NCBI GenBank assembly: GCA_903820035.1
Contig: CAIJFT010000424.1
Span: 1-43,964, forward strand
Reading direction: 5' to 3'
DNA from: an uncultured Opitutia bacterium
Lineage (GTDB): Bacteria > Verrucomicrobiota > Verrucomicrobiia > Opitutales > Opitutaceae
DNA: 43,964 nt
Program-made: the position numbers and the translations under genes
Notes under the pieces: generated by a model
The model's input: only the letters and a program-made list of their open reading frames with translations
Told to the model about the DNA's origin: nothing
The model's database searches: none
Shown here: positions 36,291 through 43,964 of the stretch, one piece after another
Position numbering within the stretch: position 1 is the first letter of the stretch
Layout: every line of letters begins with the position of its first letter

Positions 36291-37324
36291 ATCACCGCCT
36301 TTTGCCCGACGTTGAGATCATCGCCGAACAGCGATTCACCCAGCATCAGGGACATAATCTCCTCGCCCTGAAGCTGCAGCAGCGGGGCTATCGGTGCACG
36401 GGGTGGAGCGGATCGCTTGTCCAGAAAGCGACGGCGAAAGTGCTCCGCCGCCTGCCCGCGTTTCGCGGGCTCAATCCCACCACGGCATTCCACGTTTGGC
36501 GCGGCAACCGGATTTCAGCCCGGCGCCGGCCGCGTTGGGTTCATTTTATTTGGGGCGATGACGAACTCTCCCACCTCAAGCATCCTGAAGGCTGCATTCT
36601 CACCCTGCACCAGCCGATGGAACTTTGGACGGCGGCCTCCTGGCAGCAGATTGCGCGCTCCGGCGGCATTATCTGCATGTCCGACCGGGAACGCGTCGCC
36701 ATCAACATCCGGTGCCCCCATATTCCCTGTGTATTCATTCCGCACGGGATCGACATTGATTTCTGGCAACCGGCGAACCCTCCGCCGCTGCGCCGGCTCT
36801 GCGCGGTCGGTCGCTACATGCGTAATGTACCCATGCTGCTCCGGGTGGCACGGGAAATACTCCAACGGCATCCCGATGTGACATTCCAATGGTTGATCCA
36901 CCCGGATTACACCGTCCGGCCGGAACTCGTCCGCGAACTACCGCCGGAACGTTTTGAATTGGTCCACGCCTACTCCGATCAGCAGCTCCGCGCGTTGTAC
37001 GCGGAGAGCTGGGCGTTCTGCATGCCGTACGACAACGTCACGGCGAGCAATGCCATCGTGGAATGCATGGCGAGCGGAACCCCAATCTTCACGACGCGCA
37101 CCGGAGGGATGGCGAGCTATGGCGAAGACGTGATGACGCTGGTCGAAAACAATGACGCCGCCGGCATGGTGGAGGCCCTCTCGGCCTGCCTCGCGTCCGG
37201 GACCCTGCGGGCCGACCAGGCCCGGCGCGGCCGCCGCTACGCCGTCGAGCACTTTGCCTGGCCGCAGGTGCTGGACCAACATGAGCGGTTCTATGCCTCG
37301 CTCCCGCGCGCGGAGGCCGCTTAG
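36287..37324 (+). CDS. GT4-like glycosyltransferase
   Basis: Protein of 345 residues. The acceptor domain includes FTQHQGHNLLALKLQQRGY and later VHFIWGDDE. The donor domain includes VFIPHGIDIDFWQP, LCAVGRYMRNVPMLLRVAREIL, and ASNAIVECMASGTPIFTTRTGGMASYGED, the usual GT4 E-motif region. The start overlaps the previous gene (ATGA). It is shorter than most GT4 enzymes, but both Rossmann-like domains are present. The codon use is slightly less GC-rich in the first third. Confidence 0.84.
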   Translation: MNHRLLPDVEIIAEQRFTQHQGHNLLALKLQQRGYRCTGWSGSLVQKATAKVLRRLPAFRGLNPTTAFHVWRGNRISARRRPRWVHFIWGDDELSHLKHPEGCILTLHQPMELWTAASWQQIARSGGIICMSDRERVAINIRCPHIPCVFIPHGIDIDFWQPANPPPLRRLCAVGRYMRNVPMLLRVAREILQRHPDVTFQWLIHPDYTVRPELVRELPPERFELVHAYSDQQLRALYAESWAFCMPYDNVTASNAIVECMASGTPIFTTRTGGMASYGEDVMTLVENNDAAGMVEALSACLASGTLRADQARRGRRYAVEHFAWPQVLDQHERFYASLPRAEAA

Positions 37325-37340
37325 ATCCGGAATCCGCTGC

Positions 37341-38246
37341 GTGGCCTTCGCGTATCACATTCTTGCCCACAAGCAGCCGGACCAAGTGGCCCGGTTGATC
37401 CGCGCGCTCCAGCACCCGGACGACTGCTTCGTGCTGCATTTCGATCGCCGCGCGCCCGCCAGCCTGCACGCGTTGAGCCGGGAACTCGCGCGGGACAACC
37501 GGAACGTTCTCGTGCAACGCCCCCGGGCGGTCATCTGGGGAGGTCCCGCGATCTCGGATCTCCAGACCGAGGCCATGCAGCTTGCGCTCGAACACGCTCC
37601 GGCCTGGCGACACTTCATTAACCTCACCGGCCAGGATTTCCCCCTGACCTCGCGCGCCGAGCGTCAGACCCGGCTGGCCGCAGCCCCCGGGCGCAGCTAC
37701 CTGAGCTGGTTCGATCCGCTGGCCACGACGCAGTGGTCCAACGCCCGTGAACGGCTGGAACGCCACCACCTGCACGCCCCGTGGCTGGCCAGACTCCTGG
37801 GCGTGCCCGGGCTCGGGCGCCGGCTGCGCGCGATTCTCGGTTGGCAGAACCGGCTGCCCTACTGGCCGGGTCGGCGTCGGCGCCTGCCGGTTTTTTTCAA
37901 GTATTACGGCGGCTCCAATTACATGGTGCTCGCCCGCGCCGCGTGCCGGTATCTGGTCTCAGCGCCGGAAGCGAAACGGATTCGCACCTGGCTGAGTTCG
38001 GCGGCCCACCCGGACGAAATCGTTTTTCAATCCGTCCTGCTCAACAGTCCCCTCGCCGCCACGCTCGAGAATCGGGATTGGCGGGAAATCGACTTCCCAC
38101 CCCACGATCCCCATCCGCGGACGTTGACCCAGGCCGATTGGCCGCGCCTGCGCGATAGCCGCCAGCTCTTTGCGCGGAAATTCGATATCGCCGTGGACGC
38201 CACCATTCTCGACCGCATTGCAGAACACATTCGACCCGCTGCCTGA
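37341..38246 (+). CDS. GT14 core-2/I-branching-like glycosyltransferase
   Basis: Protein of 301 residues. It starts VAFAYHILAHKQPDQVARLI, like bacterial members of the core-2/I-branching (GT14) family. It has HFINLTGQDFPL, the acceptor-side KYYGGSNYMVLAR, and HPDEIVFQ with the expected catalytic Glu. Eukaryotic GT14 enzymes make branched N-acetylglucosamine or xylose linkages; bacterial ones are found in surface glycan clusters. I chose GTG 37341, 17 bases after the previous stop; ATG 37281 or 37293 would overlap that gene. It may form a branch in the repeat unit. Confidence 0.87.
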   Translation: MAFAYHILAHKQPDQVARLIRALQHPDDCFVLHFDRRAPASLHALSRELARDNRNVLVQRPRAVIWGGPAISDLQTEAMQLALEHAPAWRHFINLTGQDFPLTSRAERQTRLAAAPGRSYLSWFDPLATTQWSNARERLERHHLHAPWLARLLGVPGLGRRLRAILGWQNRLPYWPGRRRRLPVFFKYYGGSNYMVLARAACRYLVSAPEAKRIRTWLSSAAHPDEIVFQSVLLNSPLAATLENRDWREIDFPPHDPHPRTLTQADWPRLRDSRQLFARKFDIAVDATILDRIAEHIRPAA

Positions 38247-38250
38247 ACCC

Positions 38251-39153
38251 ATGGCTTCGCCCCGCCTCAGCATCTGCATCCCCGCGTACAAGGCCGAACG
38301 GTATCTCCCCGAAACGCTCGCCTCCCTGCGCGCGCAGACCTTCACCGACTGGGAGGTAATCTTGATCGAGGACGGCTCGCAGGACGCCGTGGAGGCACAG
38401 TTTCAGACCTTTGCCGCCGGCGATCAGCAGCCCGCCCGTTTCGTCCGCCACGAAAAAAACCAAGGGCTTCCCGCCACCCGCAACACGGCAGTGGCACTCG
38501 CCCAGGCCGAGTGGATTGTACTGCTCGACAGCGACGACCTCTGGCACCGCGAACACCTTTCAAACCTCGTGGCGGCGGCGGAACGCCAACCCGACGCGGA
38601 ATTGGTGCACGCCGGCTCCATCCTCTTTGATAGCGACACCGGGCGTGAGCTCGAGCTCCGCGCCCCCTCAGCGGAAATACGCGCGGCGTTTCCCGTCTCC
38701 CTCTTTCACGGCGGGTACATCATCCAGCCTTCGTCCGTGATGCTGAAAAAGTCGCTGTGGGCGCGGGTCGGCGGCTTCAACCCGACGTTCCGCTACGTTG
38801 AAGATCGTGAGATGTGGCTGCGCTGCGCGCGGGCCGGCGCCGTCTTCGCCTTTACGGGCGCGAATACCTGCCTCTACCGGAAACACGCCACCGCCCTCTC
38901 CACGCATAGCGCGGCGATGGCCGAGGCGGCTGCCGCGGTGTTTGACCAGCACCTCGACTGGACCGCCATTCCCAGCGCGGCCCGCCTGGAGCGCGCCGCC
39001 GCCGAATGGGCGGCGGCCGGCCGGCTCCGGCAACGGAGCGAGCCCGCGCTCGCCGCCCGCCATTTTCAACGCGCCTGCCGCATCCGTTGGCGCGCCGTTT
39101 GGTGGTTGCGCGCCCTCGCCTGCCGGGCGTACGCCCTAGCCAAAAAACCGTGA
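38251..39153 (+). CDS. GT2-family glycosyltransferase
   Basis: GT-A fold enzyme of 300 residues. It begins RLSICIPAYKAERYLPETLASL, continues VILIEDGSQDAV, and has the metal-binding motif LLDSDDLW. The acceptor-side segment is YVEDREMWLRCA. The last 60 residues are Arg/Ala-rich helices that may contact the membrane. The stop overlaps the GT8 start (GTGA, 39150-39153). Donor and acceptor unknown. Confidence 0.87.
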   Translation: MASPRLSICIPAYKAERYLPETLASLRAQTFTDWEVILIEDGSQDAVEAQFQTFAAGDQQPARFVRHEKNQGLPATRNTAVALAQAEWIVLLDSDDLWHREHLSNLVAAAERQPDAELVHAGSILFDSDTGRELELRAPSAEIRAAFPVSLFHGGYIIQPSSVMLKKSLWARVGGFNPTFRYVEDREMWLRCARAGAVFAFTGANTCLYRKHATALSTHSAAMAEAAAAVFDQHLDWTAIPSAARLERAAAEWAAAGRLRQRSEPALAARHFQRACRIRWRAVWWLRALACRAYALAKKP

Positions 39154-40049
39154 AACCATCCGTCGCGCTTCCGCCAACGATCGTGCTCTGCACGGCGTGC
39201 AACGAGACCTATGCCTTAGGCGGCACGGTGGCCCTGACCTCCGCGTTGCGCCACCTGCCCGCCGGCGGCGCCCCGGTGCGCGTGTACGTGCTCGACGGCG
39301 GTATGCGGCCCCGCACTTGGGCGCGTCTGGCCCGTAGCCTGGTCACCACCGGCCGGAAGCATGATCTCGTCCGCCTGAAACCGGAAATGGGGCGTTTCGC
39401 CGGGCTGCCGCAGGACTGGGGCTCAAGCGTGATGACCTACGCCCGGCTCGCCCTGCCGGAACTGGTCGATGAGCAGCGCCTGATCTACCTCGACGCCGAC
39501 ATGGTGGTGCAAGCCGACCTTACTCCGCTGGCCCATCTCCACCTTGGCGACGCCATGGTGGCCGCGGCGCCGGACGTTGTCACCCGCACCCTCGGCAACG
39601 AGGGCCTGCCCGTCCGCGAACTGGGCCTGCCGCCGGACGACCCGTATCTGCAAGCTGGATTCCTCATTATCGACCTGCCGCGCTGGCGACAGGAAAAGGT
39701 CAGCGAGCGCGTCCTCGCCTACCTGCACGCCTGGCCGAAGCACGCCCGCTATTGGGACCAAAGTGCGCTGAACGTCGTGCTGCACCGCCGCTGGCTGGCG
39801 CTGCCGGCCAACTGGAACATGCCCGCGTGGTGGGCGGATGAGGGCCGGGGCGGCTGCCACCTCGACGGCGAACTGCTGCACTTCGTCGGACCGCACAAGC
39901 CGTGGCTCCTCGGCCACGATCAGGGCGGATCCGCCGGGCGCTTCTTCGCGGAGGTCCGCCGCACCGCGTGGGGCAACTGGCGCCCCAACCGCCTGCGCCA
40001 AACCCTGAAATACGCCAAGTACCGCCTTTCCCAACTCTTCCGCCGGTGA
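39150..40049 (+). CDS. GT8-family glycosyltransferase
   Basis: Protein of 299 residues, starting at GTG 39150. Rossmann-like N-terminus: IVLCTACNETYALGGTVALTSAL. The DxD motif is in LIYLDADMVV (DAD 115-117). Later segments LQAGFLIIDLPRWR, YWDQSALNVVL and LLHFVGPHKPWL are the standard GT8 elements, the last carrying the conserved His. GT8 enzymes usually transfer glucose or galactose with retention of configuration. It is coupled at both ends (GTGA at 39150 and 40046). Confidence 0.92.
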   Translation: MKPSVALPPTIVLCTACNETYALGGTVALTSALRHLPAGGAPVRVYVLDGGMRPRTWARLARSLVTTGRKHDLVRLKPEMGRFAGLPQDWGSSVMTYARLALPELVDEQRLIYLDADMVVQADLTPLAHLHLGDAMVAAAPDVVTRTLGNEGLPVRELGLPPDDPYLQAGFLIIDLPRWRQEKVSERVLAYLHAWPKHARYWDQSALNVVLHRRWLALPANWNMPAWWADEGRGGCHLDGELLHFVGPHKPWLLGHDQGGSAGRFFAEVRRTAWGNWRPNRLRQTLKYAKYRLSQLFRR

Positions 40050-40819
40050 GCCACTCCCACTCGAGCCCTGCCGCCCCGCCCCCGCGCGACGCCCGCCCCG
40101 CCCGCCCCGCCTACGAGCCGTCGTGGCCACCCGAAACGTTTATCGTGCCGCTCCTCGCCGGCGCGATCGGCTCCGCGCTGGAAAACGCCCTCGCGCGCCT
40201 GCCGGCCGGAGCGCGGGTCCTCGACGTGGGCTGCGGTCGCCAACCGTTCCGCGCCGTCATCACCGCGCGCGGCTTGCGTTACCATGCGCTCGACGCCGTG
40301 CAGAATCCCGAGGGCACGGTCGATTTCATCGCGACTCTCGACGGCCAACTGCCGGACGCCTTGCTTGCGCAGGGACCGTACGACTTTCTCCTCTGCACCG
40401 AGGTCCTGGAGCATGTCGCCGATTGGCCCGCGGCCTTCCGTAATCTTGCGCGACTCGCCGCCCCGGGCGCCGACGTGCTAGTGACCTGCCCGCACTTCTA
40501 TCCTTTGCACGAAGTGCCCTATGACTTTTGGCGCCCGACACCGTTCGCGCTGCGCCACCACGCCACGGCCAACGGCTTCACCGTCGAACAGCTCGAGCAG
40601 TTGGGGGACAACTGGGCGGTACTTGGAACATTTCTCGCCGAGGCTTGGGCCTATCCCCGGACGCGCCGGATCACCGACCGTGCGCTGGCCTGGTTGATCC
40701 GCGGGGCCCTGCGTTACACTTTCCGCCAAGTGGCCCGCGGATGGCCGCAGCGGAGGGTGGAACTCAAGGGCCTGCATTATCTCGCCAATCTCGCGGTGCT
40801 CCGCCGCCAGACGAACTGA
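40046..40819 (+). CDS. SAM-dependent methyltransferase (class I)
   Basis: Protein of 257 residues, starting at GTG 40046, which overlaps the GT8 stop (GTGA). Motif I is VLDVGCGRQPF (58-68), and LLCTEVLEHVADW follows as the post-motif II/III region. The later HFYPLHEVPYDFWRPTPFAL is typical of methyltransferases in glycan clusters. It could methylate a sugar hydroxyl, perhaps the terminal one, which would fit recognition by the Wzt C-terminal domain. That link is inference. A 3-base gap separates it from the next gene. Confidence 0.86.
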   Translation: MSHSHSSPAAPPPRDARPARPAYEPSWPPETFIVPLLAGAIGSALENALARLPAGARVLDVGCGRQPFRAVITARGLRYHALDAVQNPEGTVDFIATLDGQLPDALLAQGPYDFLLCTEVLEHVADWPAAFRNLARLAAPGADVLVTCPHFYPLHEVPYDFWRPTPFALRHHATANGFTVEQLEQLGDNWAVLGTFLAEAWAYPRTRRITDRALAWLIRGALRYTFRQVARGWPQRRVELKGLHYLANLAVLRRQTN

Positions 40820-40822
40820 CCC

Positions 40823-41746
40823 ATGCCAACCGTCGCCACCAACGCCGCCCGGCCCCTGGTCTGCACGCTCTTCGAGGGCGACTACCACCTCGGCGCCGCC
40901 GCTCTGATCAACTCGCTGCACGCGACCGGCTTCACCGGCATCATCGTCTGCGGTCACCGCGGTCCGCCACCCCCTTGGGCCGCCGCCGCATTCCAGCTCG
41001 CCCCGGCGATCGAGGTCCACTGCGTGCCGGTCACGACGACCATCCACCTCACCAACCACAAACCCGCCTTCCTCCGGGCGACGTGGCGCGCCCATCCCGA
41101 AGCGGAGACGCTGTATTACTTCGACCCTGACATTGTGGTGAAGGCGCCGTGGACCGTCTTGGCGCGCTGGGCCCGCGACGGGATTGCCTTGGTCGAGGAC
41201 GTAAACGCCAACTTTCCCGCGGGACACCCCTACCGGTTGGCGTGGCTGGATTTCTTCCGCCGCTCGTCCTTCACGCCGATCCGTTCGCTGGAGCGATACT
41301 ACAACGCCGGCTTCATCGGACTTCCCCGGAGTCAGGCGGATCTACTCAACCGCTGGGAGACTCTCGTGGCCGCCGGCGCACGCGAGACCGGCTCGCTGGG
41401 TGTGCTGAAACATGCCGGCCCGCACGCGTTGTTCCACTCGGCAGACCAGGATGCGCTGAACATGGCGCTCTTACTCGGCCCCGAGCCGATTCATGCCGCC
41501 GGCCCGGAGGGGATGGACTTCCTGCCCGGAGGACATCTCTTGTCCCACGCCGCCGGCAGCACCAAGCCCTGGCGCGGCGGCTTTCTCCGCGACGCCCTGC
41601 GCGGCCGGCCCCCGGGCCTCGCGCAAAAAGCGTTCTTTGCCCACCTCGCCGGACCACTGCCGGTATTTCCCGCTGCGATACGCTGGCGCCTGGCACTCTC
41701 CTTGCGCGCGGCCGCCCTGATGGGCCGCTTCTACCGCCGGACATGA
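40823..41746 (+). CDS. GT8-like nucleotide-sugar transferase
   Basis: Protein of 307 residues with a GT-A fold. It has VCTLFEGDYHLGAAALINSL at the start, a YYFDPDIVV segment with the metal-binding DPD (101-103), and YYNAGFIGLPRS and SADQDALNMAL as acceptor-side elements. It resembles GT8 but is divergent from the enzyme at 39150. The stop overlaps a small open frame at 41743 (ATGA). Specificity unknown. Confidence 0.8.
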   Translation: MPTVATNAARPLVCTLFEGDYHLGAAALINSLHATGFTGIIVCGHRGPPPPWAAAAFQLAPAIEVHCVPVTTTIHLTNHKPAFLRATWRAHPEAETLYYFDPDIVVKAPWTVLARWARDGIALVEDVNANFPAGHPYRLAWLDFFRRSSFTPIRSLERYYNAGFIGLPRSQADLLNRWETLVAAGARETGSLGVLKHAGPHALFHSADQDALNMALLLGPEPIHAAGPEGMDFLPGGHLLSHAAGSTKPWRGGFLRDALRGRPPGLAQKAFFAHLAGPLPVFPAAIRWRLALSLRAAALMGRFYRRT

Positions 41747-41910
41747 CTCCCGTTGCGCCCAGCACCGAGGGACGGCTCATGGTCCCGGTCGCAACCGTGG
41801 TCATCCGAATCCACCCGCGCCAACGGTGCACCGGCCCGGCCGGGCAGTCGTTCCTGCGGCCACCCGACTCCGCGATCACTCCGGAGGGGAAGGACCGCTT
41901 GCAGCCGTGA
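41743..41910 (+). CDS. Possible 55-residue small protein
   Basis: An ATG overlapping the preceding gene's stop (ATGA, 41743-41746) opens a 55-codon frame. Its stop overlaps the next gene's GTG start (GTGA, 41907-41910). Otherwise this would be an empty 160-base gap in a tightly packed run. The product has a hydrophobic patch MVPVATVVIRI (13-23) and no motif I recognise. It could be a real small protein or a leader whose translation couples its neighbours; chance is also possible because ATGA and GTGA junctions are common. Confidence 0.35.
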   Translation: MTPVAPSTEGRLMVPVATVVIRIHPRQRCTGPAGQSFLRPPDSAITPEGKDRLQP

Positions 41911-43028
41911 AGATCGCCTTCCTCTGCTCTTCGCTGGAACCCGGCCGGGACGGCGTGGGCGACTACGCACGCCAACTCGCCGCCGCCTGCGCCGCGCGGG
42001 GTCACACCTGCCTGCTCGTTTCCCTGCGGGACCCGCACCTCGCCGCGACCGCTGAAACCGCGGGCGAGCTGCGGCTCGCCTCAAGCGAACCGCTGGGCGA
42101 CCGCGTCGCCCAACTGGAACGGACCCTCGCTGCGTTTTCGCCCGACCAGGTCAGCTGGCAATTTGTCAGTTACGGTTATCACCCCAAAGGCCTCATCGGG
42201 ACGGAGGCGCGTGCCTTTGCACGGTGCCTCGCGCCCCGCCGGCCGCACGTGCTGTTGCACGAACTTTGGATCGGGATCGACCGGCACGAGCCATGGCGGA
42301 ACCGCCTCATCGGAGCCCTCCAGCGCCGCGGTCTCCTCGGTTGGCTTTCCACCCTGCAACCTTCGGCGGTCGCGACCAGCAACGCCACGTACGGCGCCGT
42401 CCTGGCGCGCGACGGCATCGCCGCCACCGTGCTGCCCTTGTTCGGCAACATCCCGCTCGTAACCGCCGACGCCGCGGTTCTGGCGCGTCACCTGCCCGCC
42501 GGGCCGCGACCGACGTGGCTCGTCGCCGTGAGCTTCGGCACCCTGCACCCGCAGTGGCGGCCGCACGCCACGGCCGAATTCCTGACCGCGCTCGCGCGCC
42601 GTCTGGGCCGCAGCCCCGTACTGGTCGCCGTGGGACGCACCGGGACGCACGGCGCCGACATTCTGGACCAACTCCGTGAGCACGGCCTCCCCGCCGTCGC
42701 CACCGGCGAATTGCCCCCTGCCGAGATTTCCCGCGTGTTTCAGGCTGCGGACCTCGGCCTCGCACCCCATCCGTGGGCCCTGATTGGCAAGAGCGGCGCT
42801 GCCGCGGCCCTGCTCGATCACGGCCTCCCCGTCCTCGTTCCTCGCGACGATTGGACGCCGCGATTTGCGCTGCCGCCCGCTGCCCCCGAAACCGACCGGC
42901 TCGCCCGTCTCACGGATCTCACGCCGGACCGCGCCGCGGCCTGGCTCGGCCGCCGTTGCGCACCGGCCCCCATCCTGCCCCGGGTGACGGCCGCGTTTCT
43001 CGCCACTCTTGTGTCACAGAACGCCTGA
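41907..43028 (+). CDS. GT4-like glycosyltransferase
   Basis: Protein of 373 residues, starting at GTG 41907 with AAGGA 12 bases before it. The N-terminus is KIAFLCSSLEPGRDGVGDYARQLAAAC, a clear GT4 acceptor loop. The segment LLHELWIGIDRHEPWRNRLIGAL follows, and the C-terminal part has VLVAVGRTG, VFQAADLGLAPHPWALIGKSGAAAALLDHGLPVLV. The usual Glu pair of the donor site is replaced by a GKSG region, so activity or nucleotide binding may differ. The next gene begins 10 bases on. Confidence 0.82.
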   Translation: MKIAFLCSSLEPGRDGVGDYARQLAAACAARGHTCLLVSLRDPHLAATAETAGELRLASSEPLGDRVAQLERTLAAFSPDQVSWQFVSYGYHPKGLIGTEARAFARCLAPRRPHVLLHELWIGIDRHEPWRNRLIGALQRRGLLGWLSTLQPSAVATSNATYGAVLARDGIAATVLPLFGNIPLVTADAAVLARHLPAGPRPTWLVAVSFGTLHPQWRPHATAEFLTALARRLGRSPVLVAVGRTGTHGADILDQLREHGLPAVATGELPPAEISRVFQAADLGLAPHPWALIGKSGAAAALLDHGLPVLVPRDDWTPRFALPPAAPETDRLARLTDLTPDRAAAWLGRRCAPAPILPRVTAAFLATLVSQNA

Positions 43029-43038
43029 TACGCTCCGG

Positions 43039-43964
43039 ATGCACTTCCTCTTTTATGCCCCGCAGATGGCCGCCTATGGCGGAATGGAGCGGCACGTGTG
43101 CAGCCTGGCCGTGGCGGCGGCGCAGGCCGGACATCACGTCCGCCTGCTCACCACCAGCCGCTCGCTGGGCGCCGAGCTGCGCGCGGAGCTCACCGGGGCC
43201 GGGGTGGATTTCCGGGAACTCACCCGCGACCGCGGCCACGCGGGCAAAGTCGCCAAACTCGCCTGGCTCGGGTGGGAAACCCTGCGGGCCCGCGCCACGC
43301 CCTGGGACGTGATCTACACCAACGCCCAAAGCGCGCTTGCCCGCACGGTCTGGCGCGCCCGGCGCCAAGGCACGAGGGTTATCCATCACCACCACACCGC
43401 CGCCGACGCCGGCGAGCAGGCAACGTGGTCGCCGGCGTTTCGGCGCATGCTGGCCGCCGCCCCGGAGCTGGTCGGTTGCAGCGAAGCCACCAGCCGAGCC
43501 CTCAATGACGCGACCGGACGGCACGACGCGCGCTTCCTCCCCTACCTGACCCGGTGTCCGGTCGCCGCCGACGCGGTCCCGACGCGCGGCCCGGGGACCC
43601 CGCTGCGGTTCGGCTTCACCGGCCGGCTGATTCCCGAAAAGGGCATCGCGGTCATCACCCGTCTCGCCGCCGAACCCGCCCTGCGCGGCGTGGAGTGGCA
43701 CATCCACGGCGCCGGGGAGGCGTATCCACCGGAGTACTTCGCCGGCCGGCCGAATCTGGTTTACCATGGCGCCTACCGCTCGGCTGACGAGCACGCTGCC
43801 GCGCTGCTCGGTCTGGACGCCCTGACGCTGTTCTCCACCCACAACGAAGGCATGCCGCTCAGCCTCATCGAAGGACTTTCCGCCGGACTGCCGCTGGTCG
43901 CCACCGATCGCGGCGGCACGCGGGAACTGGCCGGCTCCCCCGCCGACACCGTGATCATTCCGGC
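43039..43964 (+). CDS. GT4-family glycosyltransferase, cut by window edge
   Basis: The frame opens at ATG 43039 and stays open for 308 codons to the end of the window. The acceptor domain begins HFLFYAPQMAAYGGMERHVCSL. The donor domain has RFGFTGRLIPEKGIAVI and FSTHNEGMPLSLIEGLSAGLPLVATDRGGTREL, a textbook GT4 pattern with both Glu residues. The natural C-terminus lies outside, probably about 40-60 residues further. It shows that the gene run continues past the right edge. Confidence 0.9.
   Translation, partial: MHFLFYAPQMAAYGGMERHVCSLAVAAAQAGHHVRLLTTSRSLGAELRAELTGAGVDFRELTRDRGHAGKVAKLAWLGWETLRARATPWDVIYTNAQSALARTVWRARRQGTRVIHHHHTAADAGEQATWSPAFRRMLAAAPELVGCSEATSRALNDATGRHDARFLPYLTRCPVAADAVPTRGPGTPLRFGFTGRLIPEKGIAVITRLAAEPALRGVEWHIHGAGEAYPPEYFAGRPNLVYHGAYRSADEHAAALLGLDALTLFSTHNEGMPLSLIEGLSAGLPLVATDRGGTRELAGSPADTVIIP

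Overview
The window is a GC-rich bacterial chromosome segment. Two features together suggest a Verrucomicrobia-type organism, possibly Opitutaceae-like: a protein with a PEP-CTERM sorting tail and an exosortase gene placed inside a long exopolysaccharide/O-antigen locus. This assignment is an inference from gene content and codon style; no 16S gene is present.

Positions 1-7.3 kb are housekeeping and accessory: a ThrH-type phosphatase, a ribbon-helix-helix/PIN toxin-antitoxin pair, glutamyl-tRNA synthetase (minus strand), a 1215-residue AsmA-like envelope protein, and a minus-strand tRNA with anticodon CAT followed by a clear intrinsic terminator. At 7.5-8.3 kb lies a Ser/Thr/Asn-rich secreted protein with a C-terminal PEP-CTERM sorting signal. 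A 12-base perfect palindrome sits about 30 bases upstream of it.

Positions 8.4-10.8 kb hold two minus-strand glycosyltransferases (WcaI-like and GT4). They diverge from a very long plus-strand gene run that starts near 11.1 kb and continues off the right edge. Its first part is assembly machinery: a polyprenyl-phosphate sugar-1-phosphate transferase, an outer-membrane beta-barrel, an exosortase fused to an EpsI-like domain, a membrane-anchored TPR protein, a WaaE-like GT2, a short OPX-type polysaccharide export protein, a chain-length regulator fused to a BY-kinase, an O-antigen ligase/polymerase-like membrane protein, and a Wzm/Wzt ABC exporter whose ATPase carries a C-terminal carbohydrate-binding-type domain.

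The second part (25.6-43.96 kb) is a string of glycosyltransferases of many folds (GT2, GT4, GT8, GT14 and a GT-D-like one). Mixed in are a Gfo/Idh/MocA oxidoreductase, an NAD-dependent epimerase, a GT-C-like membrane protein and a SAM methyltransferase. Many neighbours share ATGA or GTGA stop/start overlaps, so the run is probably translationally coupled. The last gene is cut by the window edge.

My reading is that the locus builds and exports a complex, branched surface glycan and also encodes the exosortase that processes PEP-CTERM proteins, which may themselves be glycosylated. The less usual points are the exosortase-EpsI fusion, a short OPX protein paired with a separate beta-barrel, the coexistence of BY-kinase, ligase/polymerase and ABC exporter without a visible Wzx flippase, and a possible 55-codon gene joined to both neighbours by 4-base overlaps.
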